The translations under genes were made by a program, and so were the position numbers. A stretch of 44,570 nt of DNA from JBMNTP01 sp050945795. GTDB taxonomy: Bacteria; Bacillota; Clostridia; Christensenellales; MGBC116941. Shown here piece by piece: positions 25,203 to 32,750 of the stretch; positions within the stretch are counted from its first letter, which is position 1; the number at the start of each line of letters is the position of its first letter. Under the pieces are notes generated by a model that had not been told where the DNA came from, did no database searches, and worked only from the letters and a program-made list of their open reading frames with translations. The stretch spans positions 1 through 44,570 of the forward strand of contig JBMNTP010000015.1 of NCBI GenBank assembly GCA_050945795.1, written 5' to 3'.

Positions 25203-26399
25203 ATGAAACTGACTAACCGTAAAATCAAGCAGGTAAGAGCATATGTGATAGAAGGATGTGGCGCGGATTATCATGACCAAGCCGAGGGACATTGGCTGCT
25301 GACGCAAAAGGCAACTCCTATGAGTTTCTATCCTGAATACAAGGAGACGCGCTCTAGCTTTGGATTGAATGTTCTAAAAACTCTTGTTGTAGAAATAGAG
25401 GCGGACAACGGGGAGATAGGATACGGCATAAGCACCGGCGGCTATCCAGGCGCGTGGCTCGTAATGAATCATTTGCAGCGCTTTATTGTCGATCAAGCTG
25501 TGGAAAACATTGAAAAGATGTGGGATCAGATGTTTCGCGCATCGATTTTTTATGGCAGAAAAGGCCTGGCGTTAAACGCTATATCTGCTGTCGACCTAGC
25601 TCTTTGGGATCTTTTAGGCAAAATCCGCCAAGAGCCAGTATACGCTATGATTGGCGGAAAGGTGCGGGAAGAACTGGTGTTCTACGCTACCGGTCCTAGG
25701 CCGGATCTGGCTAAGGAAATGGGCTTTATAGGCGGGAAAATGGCCTGCACTTACGCGCCGGTAGACGGGTTTGACGGAATGCGCAAGAATATAGCTGAGG
25801 CGGCGGAAATGCGTAATAGAGTAGGCAGCGACTTTATACTTATGTATGACTGCTGGATGGCGTTAGACCTTGCCTATGCGCGCGAATTGACAGAAAAACT
25901 GGCTGAGCTTGACTTTAAATGGATTGAAGAATGCTTTATGCCTGATGATTACTGGTCTTATAAAGAGCTTAGAAATACTGCGGGCAATAAAATATGGATT
26001 ACAACCGGCGAGCACGAGGCGACTCGCTATGGCTTCCGTATGCTTATAGAAGAATGTAAAATCGATTTGATACAGCCGGATATCGGTTGGTGCGGAGGAC
26101 TTACGGAATTGATAAGGATCGGAAACCTCGCAGAAGCGCACGGTAAAATGGTTATCCCTCACGGCAGCGGCGCGTACAGCCATCATTATGTCAGCACTAA
26201 AACAAACAGCCCTTACGCCGAATATGTCATGACCAGTCCTAAAGCCGATGAGGTGGTTCCTCAGTTCTACCCTCTTATTAAAAATGAGCCGGTCCCCGTT
26301 CAGGGCAAATTGAAACTAAGTGACACTCCCGGATTTGGAGTCGAGTTTAACCGTGAAGATATCGAATGGAACGAAGTAAAGGCGGGGGCAAAGCTGTAA
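25203..26399 (+). CDS. rhmD: L-rhamnonate dehydratase (enolase superfamily)
   Basis: A 398-aa member of the mandelate racemase/enolase superfamily that dehydrates L-rhamnonate to 2-keto-3-deoxy-L-rhamnonate. From memory it tracks E. coli RhmD along its length: KIKQVRAYVIEG, DYHDQ, TPMSFYPEYKETRSSFGLNVL, FYATGPRPDLAKEMGFIGGKM, CWMALD, KWIEEC (metal Glu), TGEHEATRYGFR (metal Glu), QPDIGWCGGLT and VIPHGSGAYSHH (catalytic His). The ATG at 25203 follows a GGGGGG RBS; the longer frame from 25104 has no RBS. Next to it are a divergent GntR gene and the broken start of a second gene, so the catabolic operon appears incomplete. Confidence 0.9.
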   Translation: MKLTNRKIKQVRAYVIEGCGADYHDQAEGHWLLTQKATPMSFYPEYKETRSSFGLNVLKTLVVEIEADNGEIGYGISTGGYPGAWLVMNHLQRFIVDQAVENIEKMWDQMFRASIFYGRKGLALNAISAVDLALWDLLGKIRQEPVYAMIGGKVREELVFYATGPRPDLAKEMGFIGGKMACTYAPVDGFDGMRKNIAEAAEMRNRVGSDFILMYDCWMALDLAYARELTEKLAELDFKWIEECFMPDDYWSYKELRNTAGNKIWITTGEHEATRYGFRMLIEECKIDLIQPDIGWCGGLTELIRIGNLAEAHGKMVIPHGSGAYSHHYVSTKTNSPYAEYVMTSPKADEVVPQFYPLIKNEPVPVQGKLKLSDTPGFGVEFNREDIEWNEVKAGAKL

Positions 26400-26448
26400 A
26401 AATTATAGATATACACTATTCTTAAATATAAAATTTCCTTAAGAAACA

Positions 26449-27657
26449 TTATTTATGGAGGTTTTCACAGATGAAAAAGAAGGCTGTTCTATAGTGCTTG
26501 GTGACTTTCTCATTAGCACCATAGCCATACATATATCCGTCATAGCCCCGCTTTATGGACTCCTCGGCGCCGATGGCGAACAAATGCCCGCCTACGCCGG
26601 TATATTTTTGTTGTCCATCGTTTAGCAGCTTATTATTGTGCGGCGCGGTACTTGCCCAATGCAAATATACGGCCTGCTGCTTCGGTGAATCTTTTATGCC
26701 TACCAGTCCTTGCACCACACTATCACCTTTCAGATATAGTCCATAAACATCCACATCCGGCGGCATTTTTGCCCAATCAACGTTCCAGCCCGCTTTTTTT
26801 GTATAAGGCTTTAGGGCGGATCTGTCAACGAATTTTGCCACTTCCGTGTCTAATATCTTGCCCGTTTCCGCATCTTTTAAGCATGGCACAAATTCATCAA
26901 TCTCTATATTTATTATACCATTTTGAGCGCCGTTCTTCAACGAGTTTATGCCGGCTTTTCCGCTTTGTAAGTATTGTTTTTCCCACTCTCCATACGTCAT
27001 ATCGGCCGGCACAAGGTACGTCTTGCCCGTCACCGGATCCCGCGCCCGGCGCATCATTCCTTCCGCCTCTTCGTCGCCTATAACCGCCACTGTCGTACTT
27101 CGGCAGAACGGATGCATGGGCGGGTAGTTCTGCCCCGGCACCGCCTGTTCAATTGGGTACCGCTTGCCGTCCAGCCCCTGGCAGATCGTGCTCGTGCGCC
27201 CGTCCAGCGTGGCCAGATATTCATACTGATCAATGCCACAGTCCGCATAGCTTTCCAGTTCGGCCTGATTGGCCATGTAGTTTGTTTCAGTCCTTACAAG
27301 CCGCCGAGCCTCCATGGCGCCGACGCCAAAATCATCCTGTAACTCTCGCGCCATCTTAGCGCCGCTTTTGCCGCTTAAGAACCCGGCAAGTAAGTCTTGT
27401 TTGACGCGAGCCGCGATTTGGCTTGTATTATTCCATATTCGGCTTGAGTAGTGCGCTCCGCTCCAGTTGTGCCGAAGGATTTCAGACACCCGTTTTTCAG
27501 ATAAGCCGGATATAGAAAACCCGCGCCCAACTCCTTTTTGGATGTCAAACGCGGTGCGCCCGTAGGCTTCGCCTATGGCGTCGATATAAAACTCTGTGCT
27601 TTTCTGGTATTCAAACCGCGCTACGTTCACTATGCGCGCATCAACCTCTCGTTGCAA
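26449..27657 (-). pseudogene. phage minor head (SPP1 gp7/Mu F-like) protein with GNAT-like C-terminal domain, truncated at both ends
   Basis: The 402-codon frame contains the phage head morphogenesis core (LVRTETNYMANQAELESY, ATLDGRTSTICQGLDGK, PPMHPFCRSTTV) at about residues 115-200. It is fused to a C-terminal domain of about 150 residues with KYTGVGGHLFAIGAEE, resembling GNAT motif A. The N-terminus lacks the usual first ~100+ residues and is joined to terminase small-subunit sequence. The last ~13 residues are non-phage and come from antisense of the rhmD-operon sequence. The protein is therefore a deletion product and unlikely to function. Confidence 0.8.
26471..26494 (+). pseudogene. 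first codons of a lost gene downstream of rhmD
   Basis: GGAGG (26457-26461) is followed 9 nt later by ATG AAA AAG AAG GCT GTT CTA and then TAG. A ribosome binding site and an MKKKAVL-type N-terminus, as in secreted or lipoprotein genes, break off where antisense phage head-gene sequence begins. I read this as the start of the next gene in the rhmD operon, removed by a deletion that joined it to the prophage. Confidence 0.55.
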
Positions 27658-27875
27658 CTCTTCCAGCCGTTGACCTTGGCGCTGTTATAGGTTTTATAGT
27701 GTCCCGCCCTCCACGCTGCCTGTGATATATTATGGCACTGCACATAATGCAGGCAGAATTCTTTCTCGACCTCGGTCAGCTCTTCGTTACTGTCGACACT
27801 TTCAGCGATGGCGGCATTTACACGAGCTTTGCGCTTGCGTGACGTTTCTTTGTCACGTGACACGCTGTCCGTCAC
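27640..27875 (-). pseudogene. phage terminase small subunit, N-terminal fragment
   Basis: The frame starting MTDSVSRDKETSRKRK contains LTEVEKEFCLHYVQCHNISQAAWRAGHYKTYNSAKVNG, the N-terminal DNA-binding region of terminase small subunits. After that the frame runs into minor-head sequence in another frame and stops. The terminase large subunit, portal and N-terminus of the head protein that should lie between are missing, so several kilobases were deleted near 27670. Confidence 0.75.
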
Positions 27876-27944
27876 GTGATAGTTATTGTCCCAATTTCCG
27901 CGCCGCTTCCACTGCCGGACCGTTGCCTCCTAGCCCCCAGCTCT

Positions 27945-28285
27945 GCCGCCATTACCTATCCCGACCTTAAAGACTGCATAACCGAAGTAAACCCTTGCAG
28001 GATGCATTGCATATGGCCAAAGACGCTTTATGCCTTTGGCTGAACGTCGCCTTATCCGAAGGTAAGCAAATACCCGATCCCAGTATGCTCTCCGCTCTAT
28101 ACGTTAATGACGGCGAATTTGTGACGCTTATAGAAGCCGATATGGAAGGTTACCGCCAACTGCGCAACTCTCAACCAATACGCCGTACTGTATCCATCCC
28201 CCTCTGTCTGGACAGCAAGGCGCAGGACGCCGGTTTAAGCTTATCCAAAGTTTTGCAGGACGCGCTGAAGGAAATATTGGGGTAA
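27945..28285 (+). pseudogene. HicB-family antitoxin remnant, frameshifted
   Basis: One frame gives AITYPDLKDCITEVNP and, after a one-base shift near 27994 (CCTTG where CCTTTG would keep frame), the other gives LQDALHMAKDALCLWLNVALSEGK, then VSIPLCLDSKAQDAGLSLSKVLQDALKEIL. Together these match HicB: a degenerate RNase H-like domain plus a C-terminal ribbon-helix-helix type DNA-binding end. The first ~8 residues are missing and no hicA toxin gene is adjacent. Confidence 0.75.
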
Positions 28286-28295
28286 GCAGCTTAAT

Positions 28296-28327
28296 AAAAG
28301 CGCCGGCATATAGCTGGCGCTTTTTTG
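28296..28327 (+). terminator. intrinsic terminator after hicB remnant
   Basis: AAAAGCGCCGG with CTGGCGCTTTTTT, strong T run. Confidence 0.85.
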
Positions 28328-28356
28328 TCCAAAGCAGGAATCTTACGGCAAAACAC

Positions 28357-28381
28357 AAAGCGCCGCTGAAGCGACGCTTTT
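28357..28381 (-). terminator. hairpin downstream of the lipoprotein gene
   Basis: AAAGCG/CGCTTT with inner CGCT/AGCG just past the lipoprotein stop on the minus strand; the T tract is interrupted (TTTGTGTTTT). Confidence 0.6.
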
Positions 28382-28396
28382 ATGACTTTTTTAGCA

Positions 28397-29182
28397 CTAC
28401 GAATTTATATTATATTTAGAAAAGGGCTTAAGTTCTAACTGTATATGCATTTCTTTATACATTTTAAGCTTTTCCCAAGCGTCTTCTTCGGAAATTAGAA
28501 CATCATTAGATGTATTCATGTCATTATCACTTGTGAAGTACCAGGGGTTCACAACATCATAATCATTTTCATAAATAATTCCTTCTCGAACTGCCAGTTC
28601 TTTGCCACTTTCTAAATCGTAGATGTAGTGCACAGATAAGCCAGCCCCACCTGATCTCTCATTTGCAATGCTGTTATCCAAACACAGATAATATCTATTC
28701 CGTTCCCAGCCCTGAAGCACTAACTCTGGTTGGTCCTTTGACATTGTATACATGTCGAAAACCATCTTATCTATAAATCCATCTTCAGCAAGTGATCCAA
28801 TCAGTAGCTCCGGTATGCCATTATTATCTACATCTACAATCAAATACCCTATGCTTGATAAAGGCGTATCCTCAAAGGTGTATGCACACAATATATTCAG
28901 CGATGCTTCCGCTAAAGCTTGTCCATCCCATTGTTCAGATAAAGCAACGTAATATTTTTCTAAAACTTCTGCATACAATTCTTCGTAATCCGTTTTTATA
29001 ATTTCCTCTTTTTCAGCTTCTTGATGTTCTTCTAATTCTTCATATTCAAAAGATGAGGTGCTTTGGACAATTTGTTCCTGCGCTTCATCTCTACTTACGA
29101 CCGGCGTACTACAACTACACCCTAATAGCGCTAATGCCAGCACGATTAGGAATATATGTGTTTGCTTTACGTTGGCTTTCAA
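28397..29182 (-). CDS. lipoprotein of unknown function, prophage cargo
   Basis: A 261-aa secreted protein beginning at TTG with GGAGGAG 7 nt upstream. The signal peptide (FLIVLALALLGCSC) ends in a lipobox with the lipidated Cys at about 22. A Glu-rich linker (about 35-65) follows, then a globular domain with GYLIVDVDNNGIPELLIGS, an Asp/Asn-rich loop like those in FG-GAP/calcium-loop lipoproteins of gut Firmicutes. It has no disruptions, unlike every phage gene around it. It is more AT-rich than the host genes, which suggests transfer. A surface-exposed role is likely; the function is unknown. Confidence 0.8.
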   Translation of the reverse strand: MKANVKQTHIFLIVLALALLGCSCSTPVVSRDEAQEQIVQSTSSFEYEELEEHQEAEKEEIIKTDYEELYAEVLEKYYVALSEQWDGQALAEASLNILCAYTFEDTPLSSIGYLIVDVDNNGIPELLIGSLAEDGFIDKMVFDMYTMSKDQPELVLQGWERNRYYLCLDNSIANERSGGAGLSVHYIYDLESGKELAVREGIIYENDYDVVNPWYFTSDNDMNTSNDVLISEEDAWEKLKMYKEMHIQLELKPFSKYNINS

Positions 29183-29375
29183 AAAGCGACTCCTCCCTTT
29201 GGCTATCTAATGAAACTATTATAACGTATATGCAAGCGTCTCGCCACTTTCGGCCAATAATGTAAAAAGAGCCGATTAACGGCTCCTGGTTCTTACAATT
29301 TTCCCATCATATATAGTATGCTTTTTTCATTTGGTACGTGTAAAGGACATGTTTTGGCGCGTCATTTGGACAACC

Positions 29376-29851
29376 TTATATCGCCGCAACACCATACAGC
29401 CTGATAGCCATTCGCCTTATCAATTGACCGCGTTGCCGGCACACAGTACGCTCAGCATAATATAACTCATAAGCTATGTCTATATCACGCTTCCCTTCGA
29501 GGAAGCGAGCTTCCACAGCCCTGAAATAATCAGCCCCGCTAATGGCCTCCAAAGCACTTCCAAGCACAGAAATCTCCGCCAATCTATTTCGCGTTGGGCT
29601 ATTTCGTCCTAATCTATTGCTGCTTTGGCAAGTTCAGCAGGCACTCGGCCGGTGCGCGAGAATCTCACAATATCATTATTGCGACAGCCTGGACAGTACA
29701 TATCATTAGCCACTCTCTCCTTATGCTAAGGCAGGGCATGTAACCGTCTTTCTACTGCTCTATAAACATCCCTTGGCGCTTTTTAGCCTTCCATCCGCCC
29801 AGCCTCATAAGCTGCCCTCACTGCCTTATTAATTATTGCGTCTATGTCCAT
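29376..29851 (-). pseudogene. phage late-regulator (ArpU/DUF1492-like) pseudogene
   Basis: One reading frame from the ATG at 29851 gives MDIDAIINKAVRAAYEAGR, then KAPRDVYRAVERRLHALP and MYCPGC..VRFSRTGRVPAELAKAAID, broken by three in-frame stops. After a frameshift near 29580 the frame continues as AEISVLGSALEAISGADYF, VEARFLEGKRDIDIAYELYY and RRMAIRLYGVAA. Joined, these make one phage protein with a sigma-like C-terminal HTH, as in ArpU/DUF1492 regulators. It is dead. Confidence 0.7.
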
Positions 29852-29858
29852 GCTTGCT

Positions 29859-30167
29859 TTACCCAATTAGTTGACCTTCTACCCATACTATTCCCACGCT
29901 GTTAGTAATTCGCTTACATCTCTTTGAACCTCGAGGTTTCATTTTTCCGCCTTTGCGCACATTGGCATATTCGCTGGCGATTGAGTAATGCTCTGCGTTC
30001 GCTGTAAATTTCGTATACCCGATAAAATCATTAGCGTCCTCGGAGAAAAGGCCTGGATCATATGGTGGGTTGGCCGCTTGCTTGTTCTTTCCGCCACAAG
30101 ATACTCCACAAATCACCCGAGCACCGGCAGAGAGTTCTACAAGCGCCCTGCAGGTAAGAGGCCAACC
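29859..30167 (-). pseudogene. unrecognised phage ORF, partial
   Basis: An open frame giving VICGVSCGGKNKQAANPPYD, SEDANDFIGYTKFTANAEHY and ending KRITNSVGIVWVEGQLIG. Its beginning overlaps the frame-broken end of the antirepressor and no start with RBS is visible. I do not recognise the family. It may be a separate small phage gene or the shifted C-terminus of the antirepressor. Confidence 0.4.
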
Positions 30168-30696
30168 TCCTGCGCCGTGTAGTGCCGCTCTACACTGGCC
30201 GACAATGGTAATATGCGTTCCCCGGCCAATTCTACGCTGGCGTAACTCGCGCATATCTGACGGTAATCGCGGTTGTCCACAAGGTCTGCGTTTTGAAGCC
30301 ATACCGACGCCGCTCTCGCCCTTGCGTTATTTCGCTTAGCCTCTGCAAGCATTGCCTTGGTTGCGTCTGCCTCTGGCGATATGTAGCTGCCTGTCTTGCT
30401 GATGCTCGGCAATACCTCATGGGTAATCCAGCGTTTAAAGGCTTTTGCTTCTGGCCTGCCCGACCGAAGGATAACACTGTACAGGCCGGGTCATTAACGA
30501 TGGTAAGTTCCTGCATCCCTCCAAGGGTGTCGATTTGGCCGACGCCCTTTTCGTCATCGAGACGGGCGGCAACATCACGACTATTTCCGATGCTCAACAC
30601 ATGACATGCGCCCTTTAACACCTACCACGGTTCACTGTGGCGCATTACCATGCGCACATCTTTGGCTTGATAATTTAATACTGTAAAATTGTTTAT
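30137..30696 (-). pseudogene. BRO-N family phage antirepressor pseudogene
   Basis: Reassembled across frames: NFTVLNYQAKDVRMVM, EPW-stop-VLKGACHVLSIGNSRDVAARLDDEKGVGQIDTLGGMQE (BRO-N domain), then after a frameshift near 30470 SISKTGSYISPEADATKAMLAEAKRNNARARAAS and ERILPLSASVERHYTAQEVG (C-terminal antirepressor domain). The RBS AGGAGAG is intact, but the expected start codon at 30694-30696 reads ATA, and a TAG follows EPW. Three independent lesions are therefore visible. Confidence 0.8.
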
Positions 30697-30988
30697 GAGT
30701 TACTCTCCTTTCTATTCGTTTGATTATGCCGCCGTCCGGAAAAATTAAGAGCATGTCCGAGGCTAGCCTGCCAATGTAGTGCAGTATTTTGTATTGCTCG
30801 GACAACGTAAATTCCGCGCCACCGTTTAAGCCGCGGCTGACATGTTGCGGCGATCGCTCAATTAATGCGAATATGTCTATGTTGGTAAGGCCGCGCAGCG
30901 TCATTTCACTGCGTAAGCGCTGGAACAGTCTTGCTGATTCAGGTAGCTTCATCCCGTATTTTTTGCTTGGTTTCATAGCAGCGTTCAT
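30632..30988 (-). CDS. small phage HTH-like protein
   Basis: A 118-aa frame beginning MNAAMKPSKKYGMKLPESA. Residues ~25-60 (LRGLTNIDIFALIERSPQHVSRGLNGGAEFTLSEQYKILHYIG) look like a Cro/XRE-type helix-turn-helix, followed by MLLIFPDGGI. The C-terminal ~25 residues read into the dead antirepressor leader, so the original stop may have been lost. It lies between cro and the antirepressor, as expected in an early phage operon. Confidence 0.6.
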   Translation of the reverse strand: MNAAMKPSKKYGMKLPESARLFQRLRSEMTLRGLTNIDIFALIERSPQHVSRGLNGGAEFTLSEQYKILHYIGRLASDMLLIFPDGGIIKRIERRVTHKQFYSIKLSSQRCAHGNAPQ

Positions 30989-31015
30989 ATTGTTGCTCCT
31001 TTCTGTAAGAAATGC

Positions 31016-31228
31016 TTATATAGTTTTGGTGATTTGGTCTACAGCAAACAAATCATTTATGCTGCAATCGAGTATTCTCGCCAACGCGGGGAGCTTGTCG
31101 CTTGGCGGACGCCTGTCACCTGATTTCCGCATTGTAATTATCAAACCCGATTCATAGCCCAGCGCTTTTGCCAGATCTGTTTTTGCTAATCCTCTCGCTA
31201 TCCGATGATTTCTTATTTCAGTTTTCAT
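31016..31228 (-). CDS. Cro/C1-type HTH protein (phage)
   Basis: A 70-aa XRE-family protein: IARGLAKTDLAKALGYESG, GDRRPPSDKLPALARILDCSINDLF. It has no visible lesions. It is the first gene of the leftward early operon, divergent from the repressor remnant, so it occupies the cro position of the prophage switch. Confidence 0.8.
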   Translation of the reverse strand: MKTEIRNHRIARGLAKTDLAKALGYESGLIITMRKSGDRRPPSDKLPALARILDCSINDLFAVDQITKTI

Positions 31229-31386
31229 GTAATATCCTCACCCTTTATGCTCACTTTATGCGAGTATATTAAATCATTTGGTGAGCTCAGCCCATATGCA
31301 TTTAACATTTTGTGAGTATTCGGTTTGTCGTATTGTTATATCTCGCAAACGGTGATATTTTGACAAAAAAAGAAATGAGGGTCGCC
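31229..31386. promoter_or_regulatory. prophage switch region with repeated operator-like half-sites
   Basis: The divergent cro/repressor spacer holds related motifs: CTCAC-n6-CGAG near 31250, TGTGAGTATTCG near 31312 and CTCGC-n4-GGTGA near 31344. This is the pattern expected of cro/CI operators; the exact sites are uncertain. Confidence 0.45.
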
Positions 31387-31640
31387 ATGTTTGCCAAGAG
31401 ACTCGCAAAATTAAGAAAGGCGAAAAGATTGACCCAGGTAATCTTTGCAAACACGTTCAATATAGCCACAGGAACTATTGGGATGTGGGAAAGCGGGAAA
31501 AGGGAGCCTAGCTATGTGATGGTAGAAAAAATTGCCGACTTTTTGACGTATCCATCGACTATCTATTAGGCCGTACCGATAATGAAAAACCCTCAGCTAT
31601 CTCTGAAGAAGACGACTTTCTGTTTGAGCTTTATCAACGC
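31387..31640 (+). pseudogene. phage CI-like repressor, frameshifted and truncated
   Basis: Starts MFAKRLAKLRKAKRLTQ behind GAGGG and encodes a full XRE HTH (NTFNIATGTIGMWESGKREPS). At 31544-31548 a run of five T (six would keep frame) shifts the frame. The next frame continues FDVSIDYLLGRTDNEKPSAISEEDDFLFELYQRF, normal for such repressors. It then merges into integrase sequence, so the repressor C-terminus and the integrase N-terminus were lost together. Confidence 0.75.
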
Positions 31641-32169
31641 TTTTCGGCTGTTGGTAATAGTAGGGTTAAGGCCAGGGGAATTATGCGATCTGCGTCGTAC
31701 GAAACAAACAGATAAGTGCACCTTGGCCATAAGCGGCAACTACAACCGGTTCGGAGAACGCACAAAAGGCAAGACTAAAAACGCCATTAGGCACTTTGTA
31801 TTGCCCAGCTACGGTGTGAAAATTATGGACGACCAGCGCAAGCTGCTTATAAAAGCCAGAATAGCGTCGAAGTACCTGTTTCCCATAATTGACAGAGAGC
31901 AATCCACATCTGCTCAAATCTATAAACGGTGGAAGCGGTTTGCACGCGCCAACGAAATAGCCGATGTGTCGCTGTACGAGCTGCGGCATACGTTTGTATC
32001 TATGTGCAAAGGATCAATACCAGAGAGGCTTATAAAGCCAGTCGTTGGGCATAGCAGCAAAATGCCCACATACAACACATATGGACACGCGATGGACGTC
32101 GAATTAGAGATGGTCGCACAAATAATAGAAGAGGCATACTCGGAGATTATAAATAATAAGAGGGGTTAA
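31630..32169 (+). pseudogene. tyrosine integrase, catalytic C-terminal fragment
   Basis: Carries the catalytic motifs of phage integrases: VGLRPGELCDL (first Arg), YELRHTFVSM (H-x-x-R), VVGHSS and YNTYGHAMD (Tyr nucleophile). The N-terminal SAM-like and arm-binding domains are missing; an ATG at 31582 in this frame belongs to repressor sequence read out of frame. It ends 60 nt before the 3' end of tRNA-Pro, the usual place for an integrase next to its att site. Confidence 0.8.
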
Positions 32170-32201
32170 AACCGGGGTTAATAGCATAAACAAAAACAGA
32201 A

Positions 32202-32227
32202 AAACCGCTTTATAAAGCGGTTTCCTT
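32202..32227. terminator. intrinsic terminator between integrase remnant and tRNA-Pro
   Basis: AAACCGCTTTATAAAGCGGTTT, a 22-bp perfect palindrome, followed by CCTTTT on the plus strand. Confidence 0.75.
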
Positions 32228-32228
32228 T

Positions 32229-32305
32229 TGGTCTGGGTGACAGGAATTGAACCTGCGACCTCTTGAACCCCATTCAAGCACGCTACCAAACTGCGCCACA
32301 CCCAG
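32229..32305 (-). tRNA. tRNA-Pro (anticodon GGG)
   Basis: Reads CTGGGTG (acceptor) pairing with CACCCAG, a D arm with AGTTTGGTA, the anticodon arm CTTGA-ATGGGGT-TCAAG giving anticodon GGG, and a TpsiC arm with GGTTCAATTCC. The 3' CCA is encoded. The adjacent integrase fragment marks it as the prophage attachment gene. Confidence 0.95.
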
Positions 32306-32504
32306 ATATAACCATATACTAAAACATGCGTTTCCTTTACTGCACGATAGATATACTAACATTTAATCGGGCGGTTGTCAATGCGAAAACTATGCTCTAT
32401 GCTCATTCTAACGCTATAAAATAACTGCGCCAAACCGAAGTTGCACAATCAGATATACCGCGGGGTCTAAAGCTTTGTTCAGGCGTTACCGAACATAGGA
32501 GAAG

Positions 32505-32537
32505 TATAAGGGGCAGACCCTTCGCCCGCCCCTTATA
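32505..32537 (-). terminator. hairpin after the feo operon
   Basis: Perfect 10-bp inverted repeat TATAAGGGGC/GCCCCTTATA, 13 nt past the last feo gene. The T tract is weak. The 32306-32504 stretch holds no gene. Confidence 0.6.
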
Positions 32538-32549
32538 AGCGCAATTCCG

Positions 32550-32729
32550 TTATTTATCTTCGAGCTTTTCCTCATCCTTTAACTTATCGCACTCAGATGC
32601 GTATCCGCAGCTTGAACAGCTCGAGCAGCCGGAATCTTTTTTCTTCGTAAAAGCCCTTACCACCACAAACGCCACCAGCGCCACAGCTAACACGCCTATA
32701 ACAACATCTATTACATTAATACCATTCAT
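32550..32729 (-). CDS. FeoB-associated Cys-rich membrane protein
   Basis: A 59-aa protein beginning MNGINVIDVVIGVLAVALVAF. One transmembrane helix (about 6-26) is followed by a basic RAFTKKK and the cysteine cluster GCSSCSSCGYASEC, which gives four Cys. The gene is 21 nt downstream of feoB with RBS GGAG. This matches the FeoB-associated Cys-rich family (PF12669, FeoC-like position) common in Clostridia, thought to help ferrous iron delivery. It was not detected as a long ORF because of its size. Confidence 0.85.
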   Translation of the reverse strand: MNGINVIDVVIGVLAVALVAFVVVRAFTKKKDSGCSSCSSCGYASECDKLKDEEKLEDK

Positions 32730-32750
32730 AAGGTTTCTCCATATATGCTT

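Noticed and set aside
26400..29400. Second copy of the tRNA-Pro 3' end (attL) marking the far prophage boundary
   Set aside because: No duplicate of the tRNA 3' segment found by eye; the left boundary seems to be a deletion junction instead.
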